DNA from: Neofusicoccum parvum
Taxonomy: Eukaryota; Ascomycota; Dothideomycetes; Botryosphaeriales; Botryosphaeriaceae
Length of the DNA: 64,000 nucleotides
Direction: 5' to 3'
Assembly (NCBI GenBank): GCA_020912385.1
Contig: CP087218.1
Coordinates: 1,426,001 to 1,490,000, forward strand
In this document: positions 22,671 to 33,671 of the stretch, one piece after another
Position numbering within the stretch: the stretch's first letter is position 1
Layout of the letters: every line of letters starts with the position of its first letter
Translations under genes and position numbers: made by a program
The notes under the pieces: model-generated
What the model was told of the DNA's origin: nothing
Seen by the model: only the letters and a program-made list of their open reading frames with translations
The model's database searches: none

Positions 22671-24152
22671 ATGCTTCCTGAAGAACTGCTCCTGTCCACG
22701 CTGAGCGACCAATTCCCTTGCCGCGAGCTGCAGATCCGCCAGCTCGCTGCTCTCTACAACGTGCGTCCATCCTCACCAATGCCCTCTCGCCCAAACTGAC
22801 CTCTCCGCCAGCCGCCGCTCCCCAGCCCTTCTACCCTCGTCGTTCACGGCCTCGATGCCACCGGCAAGAGCTCCATAGTGCGGGGTGTACTCGAAACCCG
22901 CAAGATACCCCATGCCATCGTCCAGTCCCGAGAATGCATTACTGGCCGCCACCTGCTCGAGCGCACCCTCGCCGCATGTTTAGATGCTGTGGAAGAAGCC
23001 GACTCGGACACACCGTTGAATAGGAGCCCGTTCGCACGATGCGAGAACATAAGCGCGCTATTCGTACACCTGCAACGGCTCTTGCAGGATGTCAAACCAT
23101 TTGTGCTCGTCTTTGACGGCGTCGACAAGCAACGCGAAGCCCCAGCAACGCTGTTGCCGGCGATAGCACGGCTTGGGGAATTCGTCCCTGGCCTTAGCAC
23201 CATACTCATTATATCCGTCCCGCGTCCGCGCCTACTCCACACCGCTAGCATTCCCAGCATCCACTTCCCTTCATATACCCGCGATGAAGCCGTCTTGATC
23301 CTGTCCCGGCAGCCGCCCAACATTTTCCTTGAACCGCCGTCACCCTCGAAGGAGTACACAGACGACCTAGCTGCCGAGGATAACAAATGGGTGTGGACCC
23401 GCTTCCTAGGCGTGGTGTGGGACGCGCTGGCCAAGAGCGCCGCACGAGATGTCGTCAGTTTCAAGGCGCTGGCAGATAAGCTCTGGGACCCCTTCGTCGC
23501 GCCCATCCGCGACGGCACATTCGGCACTCGAGATTTCTCTCGGCTGATGGTCCACCGCCGCGCAATATTCCAAGGCGAGAGCGCACTAGTCGACAGGATC
23601 GTGCCAAAGGAAGCAGACGCAGGCAAGCTTCAGGCGAAGGGTCCGTCCTCGCACCTCCTTCCCTCCACAGATCTCGCACCGCTGACCCCCCAGCCAGTCA
23701 CGCACGACCTCCCTTACTACTCCAAATACCTCCTCTGCGCCGCCTACCTCGCGTCGTACAACCCCGCGCGCCAGGACACGGTCTACTTCATGAAGGCCAG
23801 CGAGAAGAAGCGCCGCAAGCGCGCCCAGGGCGCCTCGGCTACCCCCGGCCGCGCCGCCCACCGCAAGATCTCGCGCCACCTGCTCACGCCCTCGGCCTTC
23901 CCGCTCGACCGCCTGCTCGCCATCTTCCGCGCCATTGTGCCGCACGACGCCCCGCAGACGGCTGATGTGTGCACGCAGATCGCTACGCTGAACTCGCTAC
24001 GGTTGCTCTTGCGTAGTGGTGCTGCCGGCGCGGATCCGCTGGATGGGAGTTGTAAGTGGAGGGTTAATTACGGGTGGGAGTATGTAAGGGAACTGGGGAG
24101 AAGCGTGGGGCTGGAGATGGGAGAGTACTTGGCGGGGGTGGTAGATGGTTGA
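22671..24152 (+). CDS. orc5: Origin recognition complex subunit 5
   Basis: ORC5 is an AAA+ subunit of the six-protein origin recognition complex that binds replication origins and helps load the MCM helicase. Exons 22671-22760 and 22812-24152 (51-bp intron, phase 0) give 476 aa. The short first exon reads MLPEELLLSTLSDQFPCRE, the usual Orc5 opening with the F-x-R/C-R-E-x-Q motif. Walker A is GLDATGKSS at about 43-51 and the Walker B-like block is PFVLVFDGVDK near 126-136. The C-terminal ORC5 domain starts near LPYYSKYLLCAAYLASYNPARQD and ends with the winged-helix region (WRVNYGWEYVRELGRSVG). A Lys/Arg-rich stretch (KKRRKRAQG) sits in the C-terminal part. It is transcribed away from the DUF3433 gene, with an MCB-like box in between. 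Confidence 0.93.
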
Positions 24153-26555
24153 GGAGGGTGGAGGAAAGGTTTCGGCGTGTGAGTGTGAGAAGTAAAAAAC
24201 AGAGATACCCATTAATGAAATCAAAATGGCAAATGCGTCGGCGTCAAAGCCTGCTGCAAATTTGATGAACATGCATATGCGCGTGCGTATCTATCCAGAA
24301 AGCGTTATGAACTTCTAAATCATGTACGCCGCCTCAAGTACCTTGACAACACCACAACACCATCCCCAATCGCTCTATCCGCACTCAAAACAGCGCTCAG
24401 GAAGGACGAGCCGCAGGCTCGCGCATCAACGCACCCACGCCTTCCCTCCCCACCCCAATCACAAAGCACGCAGCTCCGCAGCCTGTCCAACCCGCCTCAG
24501 GCACACCCGCTCGCAGCCATCTCCCCGGTTTTCCCGCTACCGCCTCAGGCACCGCCGCAACCGCCACCCGAAAACAGCCGCTTTTTCCTCCTCGCCCTCC
24601 GGCCGCACCCGCCTCCGCTCCCGCGCAGTTGTGGCCAGCTGTACACAGCGCGCCGCCGCAGCACGTCAGCGATGACTCTTCGGTGGCCGCGTGGCTCGCA
24701 CTAGTAAACTTCGATACCAACGGAAGGCTGGCGAGAGGAACCGCGGGCGGAGGAGGACGCGTGGACGCGTGGGTTCGGGTCGGGTGGGTCGAGCTGGTGC
24801 CGCTGGTAGATGGTGGGCGAGCTGGGGTCTGGGTTGGGCTGGTGATGCGGGTCGGCGCGGGTGCGAGGGCCGGGAGGCGAGGCGAGAGATGAGCAAGAGG
24901 TGACGCGAGTGATGAGTAAGAGGTCGGGTGTTGCGTGGGTGTGATGTCTGGAACATTCGGCGGCCGAGCTGGTGTGTGTCTGAGGTGTTTTTGTGCCTGG
25001 GGCATGCTGATGTTTGCAGCAGGTTTGACGCCTGAGGAAGGATCGATGATATACTATCATTCAAGTGGTGACGAGCGGAGTCAAAGGCCAATGCATCCAT
25101 TCGAAGTCCTTCTTGCCATCTACAATGGGCTCTGGCATGCTTGCTGCAGTATGGAGGCGCGGTGGATAACGTTTGAGCTGAACGATGCCTTTCTGATCAC
25201 GTAGGTGTTGGACAGTGATCGCAATCAACCGCTGCTTTCTTTTTTCCTTTTGCTGAGATTTCCTTGCTCTTGCTTTCCATCATACTTCTCCCTCTTTATT
25301 CTTCATACACATGGAGAGATACCTTTGGTGAGGTAAAGAAGTGAATGTTCTTCATGTAAGCAAATACAACGTTGATCCTGAAAGCTAGGTGAAAAGATCT
25401 TCATTCGGCGTTGTATGATTGTACTTACTACGGTATCTCTTCATTTAGTTTTTCTAAGTGGTCATAGAGGAGACAAGATCCATGCCACTTAATTTTCATG
25501 TCTTCTATGACAAGAATCTCTAAGTTGACCACCCAGACCATGTCGAGTACGGTGCAGGATGGGTTGCCGTCCTCGCATCACTCGGTGCCTCAGGCAGTCT
25601 GCAAGGAGCCCCTATCTGCTACTCGAAAGACAAAGCAGATTTGGCGACAGTCGACTACTTATAGTTTTTTTCATCTTTCTATCTGCCTAAAACCTCGTTG
25701 CCGTCAAAACGTGGCCGGTACTCACCCATAGCAGCGAGAGCCCATGGCCAAGGCACGCTCGCTTCTACATGGTCAACAGGGCATGGGGCTTTCGGCGGGA
25801 AGCAGAGATAGCTCGAGCCCTTACAATTCCTAGCTCAGCTAGCTTCTCAGGCAGTATCGCCATAGCCTGTTGCCGCTGCTTCTGTCTTCTTTGACCTGCT
25901 CTGGGCAAGGGTGATGATTGCGCGAGTCTCCAGATAGCAGTTGAGCTCTTCCACCGCATAGATCAAAGAAATGACTGCAAATGCAGAGATTTTCAAGCTG
26001 TTACGTCGCAGCCAACGGTTGCTTGTCCCTGGTTTCAGGCAGTCGTAGGCTCCAGGGCCCACAGGGTGCGGGGTAAAGCTCGGTTGGTGGTTTGATGAGA
26101 TGCAAGAGGCATAGCAGCAGCTCACAACAGCCCAAGTGATGTTATCCAGCCCGTATTAGAAGGTGGATGAGGCCACATAAGCGGTTTTCTCCTCTGGAAT
26201 CCGTGCCGCAGTCTGCGCAGTGTGCGGTTGCGTTGCCCGCGGTGCCGGTGGTGTTGGGCTTCGGGCGCAGAACAAGAGGACGGCTGCCTTCGCTGCAGAG
26301 ACATGCAACTTCTGCCCACAGCTCGTGTTGGCGATATTATATATAGCGATGCGCCTTTCAGCTGCGGCGTCGGACAGTCGAAATAAAGTTGTGCAGGGGG
26401 GCTAGGATTCCTCGCCAGCCGGCCGCGTTTCATCGCTTAGTCACGCTCCAACGTGTCCAGATTGAAGCTCCGCGTCGCGTTCAAACACCTCCGAACGAAC
26501 AAGCTCCCCTCGAAATCCGTACGTTTGGCAAGCGAAGCTGCTGGTGTTGCCCAAG
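24153..26555. other. Intergenic region
   Basis: No gene is recognised in 2.4 kb. 24320-24950 is GC-rich with overlapping Pro/Arg/Ser-rich frames on both strands. 25200-25700 is AT-richer and unstructured. 26150-26555 is the ERD2 promoter and leader. Confidence 0.5.
26338..26345 (+). promoter_or_regulatory. TATA-like element upstream of ERD2
   Basis: TATATATA lies 211 bp before the ERD2 start codon, in otherwise GC-rich DNA. The position suits a core promoter with a leader of about 180 nt. There is no direct evidence of use. Confidence 0.35.
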
Positions 26556-27619
26556 ATGAACATCTTCCGGTTGCTGGGTACGTCCATCCTGCGCGGCCGT
26601 CGTGCCGCCGCCCTCCACCGAGCTCAACAAGAAACGCCCGCGGAAGCAGCAGGGAGAGGAGAGAAGCGCAAAAAAGCTGACGGCCATGGACCAATGCAGG
26701 GGACTTGTCCCACCTGATATCGATCCTGATCCTGCTTCACAAGATGAAGACGACGAACGTACGTCCCCGCCCGTCCCGCGCGCCCGTTGCGCCGTCCGCA
26801 GCCCTCGAGCTTGCGGCGCAGCGCGCGGCAGCGAGCAGGAGACAAGGCTGACCGGGCATTGAACGGCAGAGCGCAAACGGCATCTCGTTCAAGTCGCAGT
26901 TCCTGTACCTCATGGTCTACGTGACGCGCTACATCGACCTCCTCTGGACCTTCTACGACCCCAGCGCCCTGTACAACACCATCTTCAAGATCATCTTCAT
27001 CTCCAGCTCGGCCTACACCGTCTACCTCATGCTCAACGACTACCGCCCCACCCACGACCCGAACCTCGACACCTTCAAGGTCCAGTACCTGCTGGGAGCG
27101 AGCGCCGTCATGGCCATCCTGTTCCCGTACAAGTACACGCCGACTGAGGTGCGCCCACACTCCAAAAATAGATTGCAAGGGAGGATCGTCGGGGTAGAGA
27201 AGCGGAAGACTGACCTTTCCTGTGGCGGCGCAGATGCTCTGGGCCTTCTCCATCTGGCTCGAGTCGGTGGCCATCCTGCCGCAGCTGTTCATGCTGCAGC
27301 GCACCGGCGAGGCCGAGACCATCACCACCCACTACCTCTTCGCGCTGGGCGCCTACCGCGCGCTGTACATCCCCAACTGGCTGTACCGCTACTTCGCCGA
27401 GGGCTACTACGACCCCATCGCCCAGATCGCCGGCATCATCCAGACCATCCTGTACTCCGACTTCTTCTGGATCTACTACACCAAGTGAGTTGGAACTCCG
27501 AGGCGGCTCCTGAGGTTATCGTTCAAGAGGACGATTTGCTCGGAGAGTTGGTCTAGCCGAAGCTGACTTGTGCGCGCGACAGGGTTCTCCAGGGCAAGAA
27601 GTTCAACCTTCCCGTGTAA
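26556..27619 (+). CDS. erd2: ER lumen protein-retaining receptor (KDEL/HDEL receptor)
   Basis: Erd2 is a seven-helix Golgi membrane receptor that binds C-terminal HDEL/KDEL signals at low pH and returns escaped ER chaperones by COPI vesicles. Five exons, 26556-26577, 26700-26758, 26870-27148, 27234-27484 and 27583-27619, give 215 aa, the normal family length. The protein starts [16 protein letters not shown], followed by [14 protein letters not shown], which carries the family's GIS-x-K-x-Q motif. Later come the conserved ARY-like VTRYIDL, WTFSIWLES-type block ([16 protein letters not shown]), [17 protein letters not shown], and [15 protein letters not shown] with the cytosolic Lys-rich tail used for COPI return. 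The 22-nt first exon was placed by ATG, donor and phase. All four introns end in CAG. Confidence 0.95.
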
Positions 27620-28550
27620 ACTTCTTTTTTTTCGTTTCGTCTCCGCCGGGAAAAAGGCATCTCGGAATGTAGGCAGTTACTTTTAGGGACTGAAGAAAGA
27701 GAGAAGAAGGGAAATTTGTACGATGGCGTTGCGGCGGAGAAAGCGTCCCCTGGAAACGAAGGAAAAAGGAGAACTTGGCTTCGTCATTATTCCCCCACGC
27801 GCACTATTTCCCGATGGACGCAGTGACGTGCGTGTATTTGAAGCGTGTATTTTTTTGGCCTCAAGTGGCAGTTTGGCCGTACTTGCGACTGCGCGCTGTA
27901 TTGACTTTCGACAGAGGGCGGGCGAGGTAAGTATGGTCCGATATTACCTTTCACCAGTCTGTACTTTTACATTAGCATGGCAATGGAAGAACTCATATAA
28001 AGGACTTACCGCAGCCTATGCACCTCTTCTTCTTTTCTTCCTAATTGAGCTTCATGTGCATCTTTACACTTTGGCCAGCCGCGTAATGAAAGCGTTGAGT
28101 TTCCTGCATGAGAATAGAGGGAAAGGAGCGCATCCTTTTTCCGACTGCCACGGCACGGAGGATTTTGTAGAGAATGGAAAGACTCTCACGCTCTGATTCG
28201 ACCAGGACTTGTGAATGCAAGGCTCAGCCCTCAGGATGCTTTTTCCTCTTCGAGGTCAAGCAACCCTGGGGGCTGTACTTGCGTAAGGAGGGCAGAGCTG
28301 ATTGTCTCCCCCTCTTCGGCTGGATAATAACAGTGACAAGCGACTTGACCTCAGGCAGTGGAATCGAGAGAAGCGACGAGGAATGCTGAAATCCGACGAA
28401 GACGCCTTTGGCTCGTATGTTAGATTGAGGATTTAGAAAGAGCTAGGGGAACGATCGCAGAAGAATACTTAGCTTGCAGAAGCCAGCGAGAGGCAACGAC
28501 GCCCATTTAACGTCTTTCCACCGCAGGGGAGGTTCACTGCACCTGGAGTC

Positions 28551-28622
28551 GTCCAGGAGCCCATCCGAGAGACCACCCAGGAGCCCGTTTAGGACTTGAC
28601 CTAAGAGCCCGTCCAGGAGTAT
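28551..28622. repeat. Three imperfect 24-bp tandem units
   Basis: Units at 28551-28574, 28575-28598 and 28599-28622 share the core aggagccc(g/a)t or a one-base variant. On the minus strand they read as an 8-residue period (D/N-G-L-L-G-x-x-x) in a short frame after an ATG at 28628. The protein is unlikely to be real. Confidence 0.55.
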
Positions 28623-30869
28623 GCTCAAAACCCTCCCACGGGCGCGTGGGGAGGAGAGTCGATAAAGGGAAGGGAGAAGCTCTCAGCAACGTCCCGATTG
28701 ATCTTTTCCCCCTGAGTCCATGAATATCAGCTGCGAGAGCTCGCCGCCCACGATCCTTTCCGCCCTCCAAGCACGTGTTCGTCCCTCAGCGACAGCCTCG
28801 CTTCTGACTGGCTCTGGTGCGCCTTCGGCTGTCGGCGAAATAGGCCCTGTGTTCCTGAATGCCCAAGACTACCCCGCACCTGGCAGGCTGGCAGGCAGGC
28901 AGACAGGCAGGCGCTCAGTGCCCCGCACCTCGCCAAGCGCTGCGGCTCTGGACCGCGCGCCGCCGCGACCCTGAAGCTTATGTGAACGTCGTCGATGTCG
29001 TCGAGGGATCGGTCGTCGCCGCCTTGGGCGTCGTCGCGCGACGGAGGGTGGTCGCGATGCCGAATGGACTGGAGGTGTCGTTCAGATGCCCCGTCGCTGT
29101 CTCGTGTCCGACGTCGGGTGTCTTTCTCGACTTTATGGCGCCGTAACGATTGGTGTTGGCTTTGTGTCCGCCGCGCCGTCCGGGGTGTATGGTGTCGCGA
29201 TACTGGTGGTCCTGGTGTCGGTCTCTTGTCGCGCCTGTGAATACTTGGGATACACATCGGCCGTCTCCACTCGTCGTGCTCCCTCGAGGTATAGGCATCG
29301 GTGCCGGCCTCTACTCCTGCGGCGAAAGGACAATTCCCTAAGGAAGGCTTTGATCGCTCGGAATCCTCAATTGTGCCCATTGCTCAGGCTGGCTCCGGTT
29401 TGATTCTGCGAAAGATGCGCCGCCTCGATGAGGACGACTGGCCGTCAGTATATTTCTGCTGTGGCTATCCGGGAATGTTGTTGTTGCTTCCTGGGTCTGA
29501 TGGTGTTGATCCGGGGAGGCGGTGGCTGAGAGAGCGATAGATAATGGCCATTCATTGTTCCCACCACGCTCAAAGGACGGCGTGCACAAAGAGGCACACG
29601 ATGTCACCCGGTCCTCCAAAGGTCACCTCGGGCTGGTCTTTTCCTTCAGGATGGGGCAAATCGTCGCTGCCGATGTTGGTCCTGCTGAAAGGCCAGGCAA
29701 GCACGCCCAGACGGCGCGTCCAGGCACATGGCCACCACGGGAGAGGCTGCCGCCGTCGAGGCCCATCGTCGTTGCTCGCGCTGTAGCGCTGGCGCCCGGA
29801 GCGAAATGGATTCCCGCTGTCGATCTGAAATGGCAGGCCCAAGGCACGACACGCCCGTCTGGCCCCGCGTCGATGGCACGATCGCCCCTCGCATTCCACC
29901 AAGCCATGTTGCCGCCGCAGAAGGCCCATTGGCGTCGCTGCGTCAGGCTTGCCCATCGCATCTCGAGATCAATGGTGATGGGGGCTCGGGCGATGCAGCT
30001 GGTGCATTTCCTGGAGAGTCAAGGCAGGCCACCGTGCGCACTGGCCGGCCTCAGGCGCTGCTCCTGGCCAGGCCACGGTGGATGGAGTCTCCCCCGGTCT
30101 CGCTCTCGGGCTCATAGGCGCGCTGCGCAACGCTCGTGTGCCCAGAAGCTTCCCAGCTCTGCGACAGCGCCGCGCATGGTCCACGCCCGGTACGCTACCA
30201 TGCCCACCGCGGTGCGCAGCGGGCCCTCCCGCCGCCGCTGGCTGCTGGCTGCTGGGTTTCCTTAGCGTCTACGCCGCAACGGGAGGCGATGAGCTGGCGT
30301 GTTGCGGCAACGTGGACATATCCAGCAGCAGAGGGCCGTTTCTGCTTCGGCGCTGTCACTGGACTATTGTTCGCCAACCCGTGCAGCCAGACACACACAA
30401 CCGCTCATCGGCCCCGGGCGCTGGACCCTGGTTGATTGTTCATGGTGGAGCTTCGCTGCGCGATGGCCAATGCTAGTGGGAGTTGGCGTGCTCTCGCTGC
30501 TGGGCTCATGACGAGCCTCTCTGGCGCCCCCATTGCCGCCTTCTCGCTCGCAATGAATGCTGTGCAGTGCGGGAAAGCGCGCTCGGCAGCATGTGCTGTG
30601 TGCTCGTCCAAGGCACGGTGGGAGCGCATCCATGGTGGCCATATGATGCTGGACGGCCGTTGTTTCTGCCATCCGGCCCCGTGGCAGACTCGCCCGAGGC
30701 GTGCTGTCTCTACATGCGGGATCCATGACGTTGGCGTGCCCGAAGCGTCAGCCATACCCGGGGCATGCGCAGCAGGAACACGGTTGGGTGGATCCCGCGA
30801 GAATTGCGGTGCCGTGCAATACTTTGGTAGCCGCAAAGCGCACAATCACGAGCAGCTGCCCGCTAGAGG

Positions 30870-30897
30870 GCAAGTACAAGTACGCAAGTACAAGTAC
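30870..30897. repeat. Perfect 14-bp tandem duplication
   Basis: The unit gcaagtacaagtac occurs twice head to tail, 328 bp before the start codon of the downstream polyQ gene. It lies at the border between unstructured DNA and the pyrimidine-rich promoter, so it could be a duplicated factor site. No known factor is assigned. Confidence 0.75.
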
Positions 30898-31224
30898 ACA
30901 GCTTTCCGCCTGCCTCTCTCCCCAACTCTTCCCCAACTCGACAGGAGCATTCACCAGCAGCTGTTCTTGCCACTCTCTTTCAAGCTCAAGCCAGGCCAGA
31001 CGCCGCGCTCCGCCCGACTCTCTCTCCACGACTTCACTCACAAGCCACTCTTTTCGCTCCTGCGCCCTCTCCTGGGCTTCTCATCACCCTCACCAGGGCC
31101 ACTCATAGGAGCCACGCATTTCGCTCCTCCACCCTCTCCAAGACTCCTTCTCACACGAGTCGCCCTCCACAAACCCCATCCACACCACCCTCTTTTCCCT
31201 TCTCTCAACCACGCCCCCACAAAC

Positions 31225-32547
31225 ATGGCTTCCAAGGCCATCACCACCAGCGTTGCGCCCGAGACGCACGCCGCCGCTAACGCCCGCGCCGCCCGCATCA
31301 TCGCGGACCACCAGCGCGGCCGCAAGTTCCAGACCGTCAAGAACGGTGCCACCGGCGTGCAGACCACGGCGACAAAGCAGGTGCAGCACAAGCACCTGCC
31401 CACACAGGAGGAGCTGGACCGCTGGGTTCAGAGCCTCAACGGCCGCGGCAACTGGGCCGATCCCGCCGAGAAGTTCTGGGCGTCCAAGAACCTCAGGCTT
31501 GGAGACGACAAGCTCTCCGTCGTGTGGGTCTCCCACAGCAAAGAGAAGGGAGCCTCCCAGAGCAAAGAGCAGGGGCTCGTCGTCCCCGCCGAACTCTGGG
31601 GCGCGAAGATCCGCGATGCCCACGTCGAGTCGGACGGCAAGGGCAGCTTCGTCCACCACGGCCGCGACGCGACCGTCAAGCGCTGCAAGGAGGTCATCCC
31701 GGAGACCAACCTGGCCAGGTACAAGGCTCCCCAGAAGGAGATCATCATGGCCTTCATCATGGGATGCCACCAGTGCGTCCAGGGCGGCAAGAAGAGGAAG
31801 GCCCGCGCCTCGCCCTCCGACCACCACCACGACGACGAGGCCGCCGCCGCCCCTCGTCCGGCCAAGCGCTCCCGCCTGAGCGCCCGCACCCCGGCCCTCC
31901 GCTCCTCCTCCTCCTCCTCCTCCTCCTCCCCCGCCTCTGCCTCCGCTTCCGCCTCCCCCCTCCCCTCCTTCGCGGCTCCCGGGCCCTCCACTCTCCCGCC
32001 TTGCCCCTTCGTCCGCATGGAGGATTTACTCCTCCAGCACAACGTCGACCCGGCGCTGGTCTCCTCTCCCCCGACCTCGCTCACCTCGTCGGGCCAGGAG
32101 GCAGAGCACCAGCAGCAGCAGCAGCGCCACCACCAGGGCCCCGACATGGCCCAGCCTCAGGTCTCCTCGCCGCTGCCTTTCCTGTACCAGGAAGGCCCCA
32201 ACATGGCGGCCAACTTCGGCGAAGATCAGGTGTGGTATCCGGCCGGCCACCAGCAGCAGCAGCAGCAGGGCCAGCAGACCATCTGGCCTGACCAGAGCCC
32301 TGCCCAGGAGCAGGAGCATGAGCCCTTCCCCGCCGTCTCGGAAGGCTACTTCTTTGCTCAGCAGGAGCAGCAGCAGCAGCAGGACGAGGGGGAAGAGAGC
32401 GCCTCCTTCACCTCGGAGGCCGTCTTCCCCACTCAGCAGCAGGAAGAGCAGGGCGCCGCCACCGGCCCTGCCACCTACCCGATGCCCACGGACCTGTGTG
32501 AGATCGACGTGTTCAACAAGCTCACGACCCTGGGTGACAACAACTGA
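31225..32547 (+). CDS. Uncharacterised polyQ/polyS protein with nuclear-type basic motifs
   Basis: This is a single-exon gene of 440 aa starting at an ATG in good context (cacaaacATGGCT), downstream of a C/T-rich leader. The frame stays open far upstream, but without ATG context or family signal, so 31225 is preferred. Residues 1-185 look folded (EELDRWVQSLNGRGNWADP, then EIIMAFIMGCHQCVQGGKK) and match nothing I can name. Two basic clusters (KKRKARAS near 189; RPAKRSRL near 213) suggest nuclear localisation. A Ser run and Ala/Ser alternation follow near 227-245. The C-terminal half is Gln-rich with four Gln runs (near 294, 337, 383 and later), and acidic toward the end. The layout resembles a transcriptional regulator with an activation-type tail, but no DNA-binding domain is recognised, so function is unknown. 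Confidence 0.75.
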   Translation: MASKAITTSVAPETHAAANARAARIIADHQRGRKFQTVKNGATGVQTTATKQVQHKHLPTQEELDRWVQSLNGRGNWADPAEKFWASKNLRLGDDKLSVVWVSHSKEKGASQSKEQGLVVPAELWGAKIRDAHVESDGKGSFVHHGRDATVKRCKEVIPETNLARYKAPQKEIIMAFIMGCHQCVQGGKKRKARASPSDHHHDDEAAAAPRPAKRSRLSARTPALRSSSSSSSSSPASASASASPLPSFAAPGPSTLPPCPFVRMEDLLLQHNVDPALVSSPPTSLTSSGQEAEHQQQQQRHHQGPDMAQPQVSSPLPFLYQEGPNMAANFGEDQVWYPAGHQQQQQQGQQTIWPDQSPAQEQEHEPFPAVSEGYFFAQQEQQQQQDEGEESASFTSEAVFPTQQQEEQGAATGPATYPMPTDLCEIDVFNKLTTLGDNN

Positions 32548-33671
32548 GCTTGGCTGGACGCTCGGCATCGTGGACGCTGCTTCTGCTCCTGCGCCGCTCT
32601 CGCTGCTGCAGCTGGGGGCTTTTTCGGGTCGACAACTTGCGCTTCGGCATTCCACTGCGCTTCTCGGGAGGGGTTTCACCAACTTCACTGCTTTCCTTGC
32701 CTCTTGACGGACTTCTCTTTGCGGTTATGCGGTTTCCCACTTCGGCTTTTCCTACTACGGCATCACGACTGCATGCGATACCCTGCGGGCTTTTCTCACG
32801 GCTCCGCCGCCTGCGACACTGCGCTTCTTCGGTTTTCGATTGCGAGCTTTTGGCTTTTTTGGCTTTTAACAACGGACCGACGGAGCTGCTACTGCTCCTC
32901 ATCGAGTTTTGTTTCTGGCTTTCTGGTTTGCAAAAGGGGACCGACAGAGCTACTACTGGTCCCCATCGAGTTTTGTTTTGGCTTTGTCTCCTTTGTATTT
33001 TGATTTTCGGTTTTGGCTTTGTCTCCTTGTCTCCTTTGTACTTTGGTTTTGGTTCTTTGCTTTACATTGCATTGGGGATAGGAAAAGCTGCATATCAGGA
33101 TCGGAGTCTCTTTGGCTTTGGCTTTGGGTCTCTTTTTGCATGGCACGGTGTCACGGACGGGGGTAAATAGGACCACCTTGTGTTCTGCCACCACGACCGG
33201 CTGTTTTTAAAAGTCTAGTGGATCGGCAGTTCGCGTACGGAAGGGTCAACTTTCTGGGTTGGGAATTTCAAAGCTTCATGGTTCTGATTCTAATTCTGAT
33301 TTTGTGGTATGATCTGTGATGTGAAAATTGGTGTTTAGAGTGAAAGATCATCCGCTGGGGTGTTGACTGTGCTGATGTGATTGAAGATTCGCTCAGGGGG
33401 GTGGGGATGGGTATTGCACTCCGCCATCACTTCAAGACAGATTTCCATACTCTCATGCGTAGACCAGATTCTAACTGTGATACTTTGGGAGACAATGTCG
33501 TCCTTGCAATGGCACATGGCTGATGCCCAATTTCCTACCCTGTCCGCCATAATGACGGCCATCTACACCATCATCATGGCCAACTTGTCACATTCAACTC
33601 TGGAAATCGTTTCTACCCGAATCGTGCAGGAGACTCTCCTCGTCCCATTCCTCATCTTCCAACCCCCTCCC
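32548..33671. other. Intergenic region between convergent genes, with T-rich repeats
   Basis: The two flanking genes converge here. A direct repeat of about 41 bp occurs at 32874-32914 and again 64 bp later (32938-32978). It is followed by a T/G-rich stretch with recurrent ggctttgtctcctttgta (32980-33045). No gene is seen. Confidence 0.6.
32874..33045. repeat. Direct repeat plus T/G-rich recurrent motif
   Basis: Two copies of a segment running from gaccgac to atcgagttttgttt differ at only a few positions. The following 60 bp reuse the words ggttttggctttgtctcc and ctttgta. It probably arose by local slippage or duplication in a 3' flank. Confidence 0.6.

Larger units (their letters stand above)
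27620..31224. other. Long intergenic region
   Basis: No gene is supported in 3.6 kb. It contains a 24-bp imperfect triple repeat (28551-28622), a GGCA-type microsatellite near 28888-28910, and a perfect 14-bp tandem pair (30870-30897). A C/T-rich stretch (30900-31220) looks like the promoter and leader of the next gene. Open frames of 130-250 codons overlap on both strands throughout 28.7-30.7 kb; none resembles a family. Confidence 0.5.

Noticed and set aside
29522..30265. 247-codon frame in the long intergenic region
   Set aside because: Competing frames on the other strand, no family match, and composition typical of spurious GC-rich frames.
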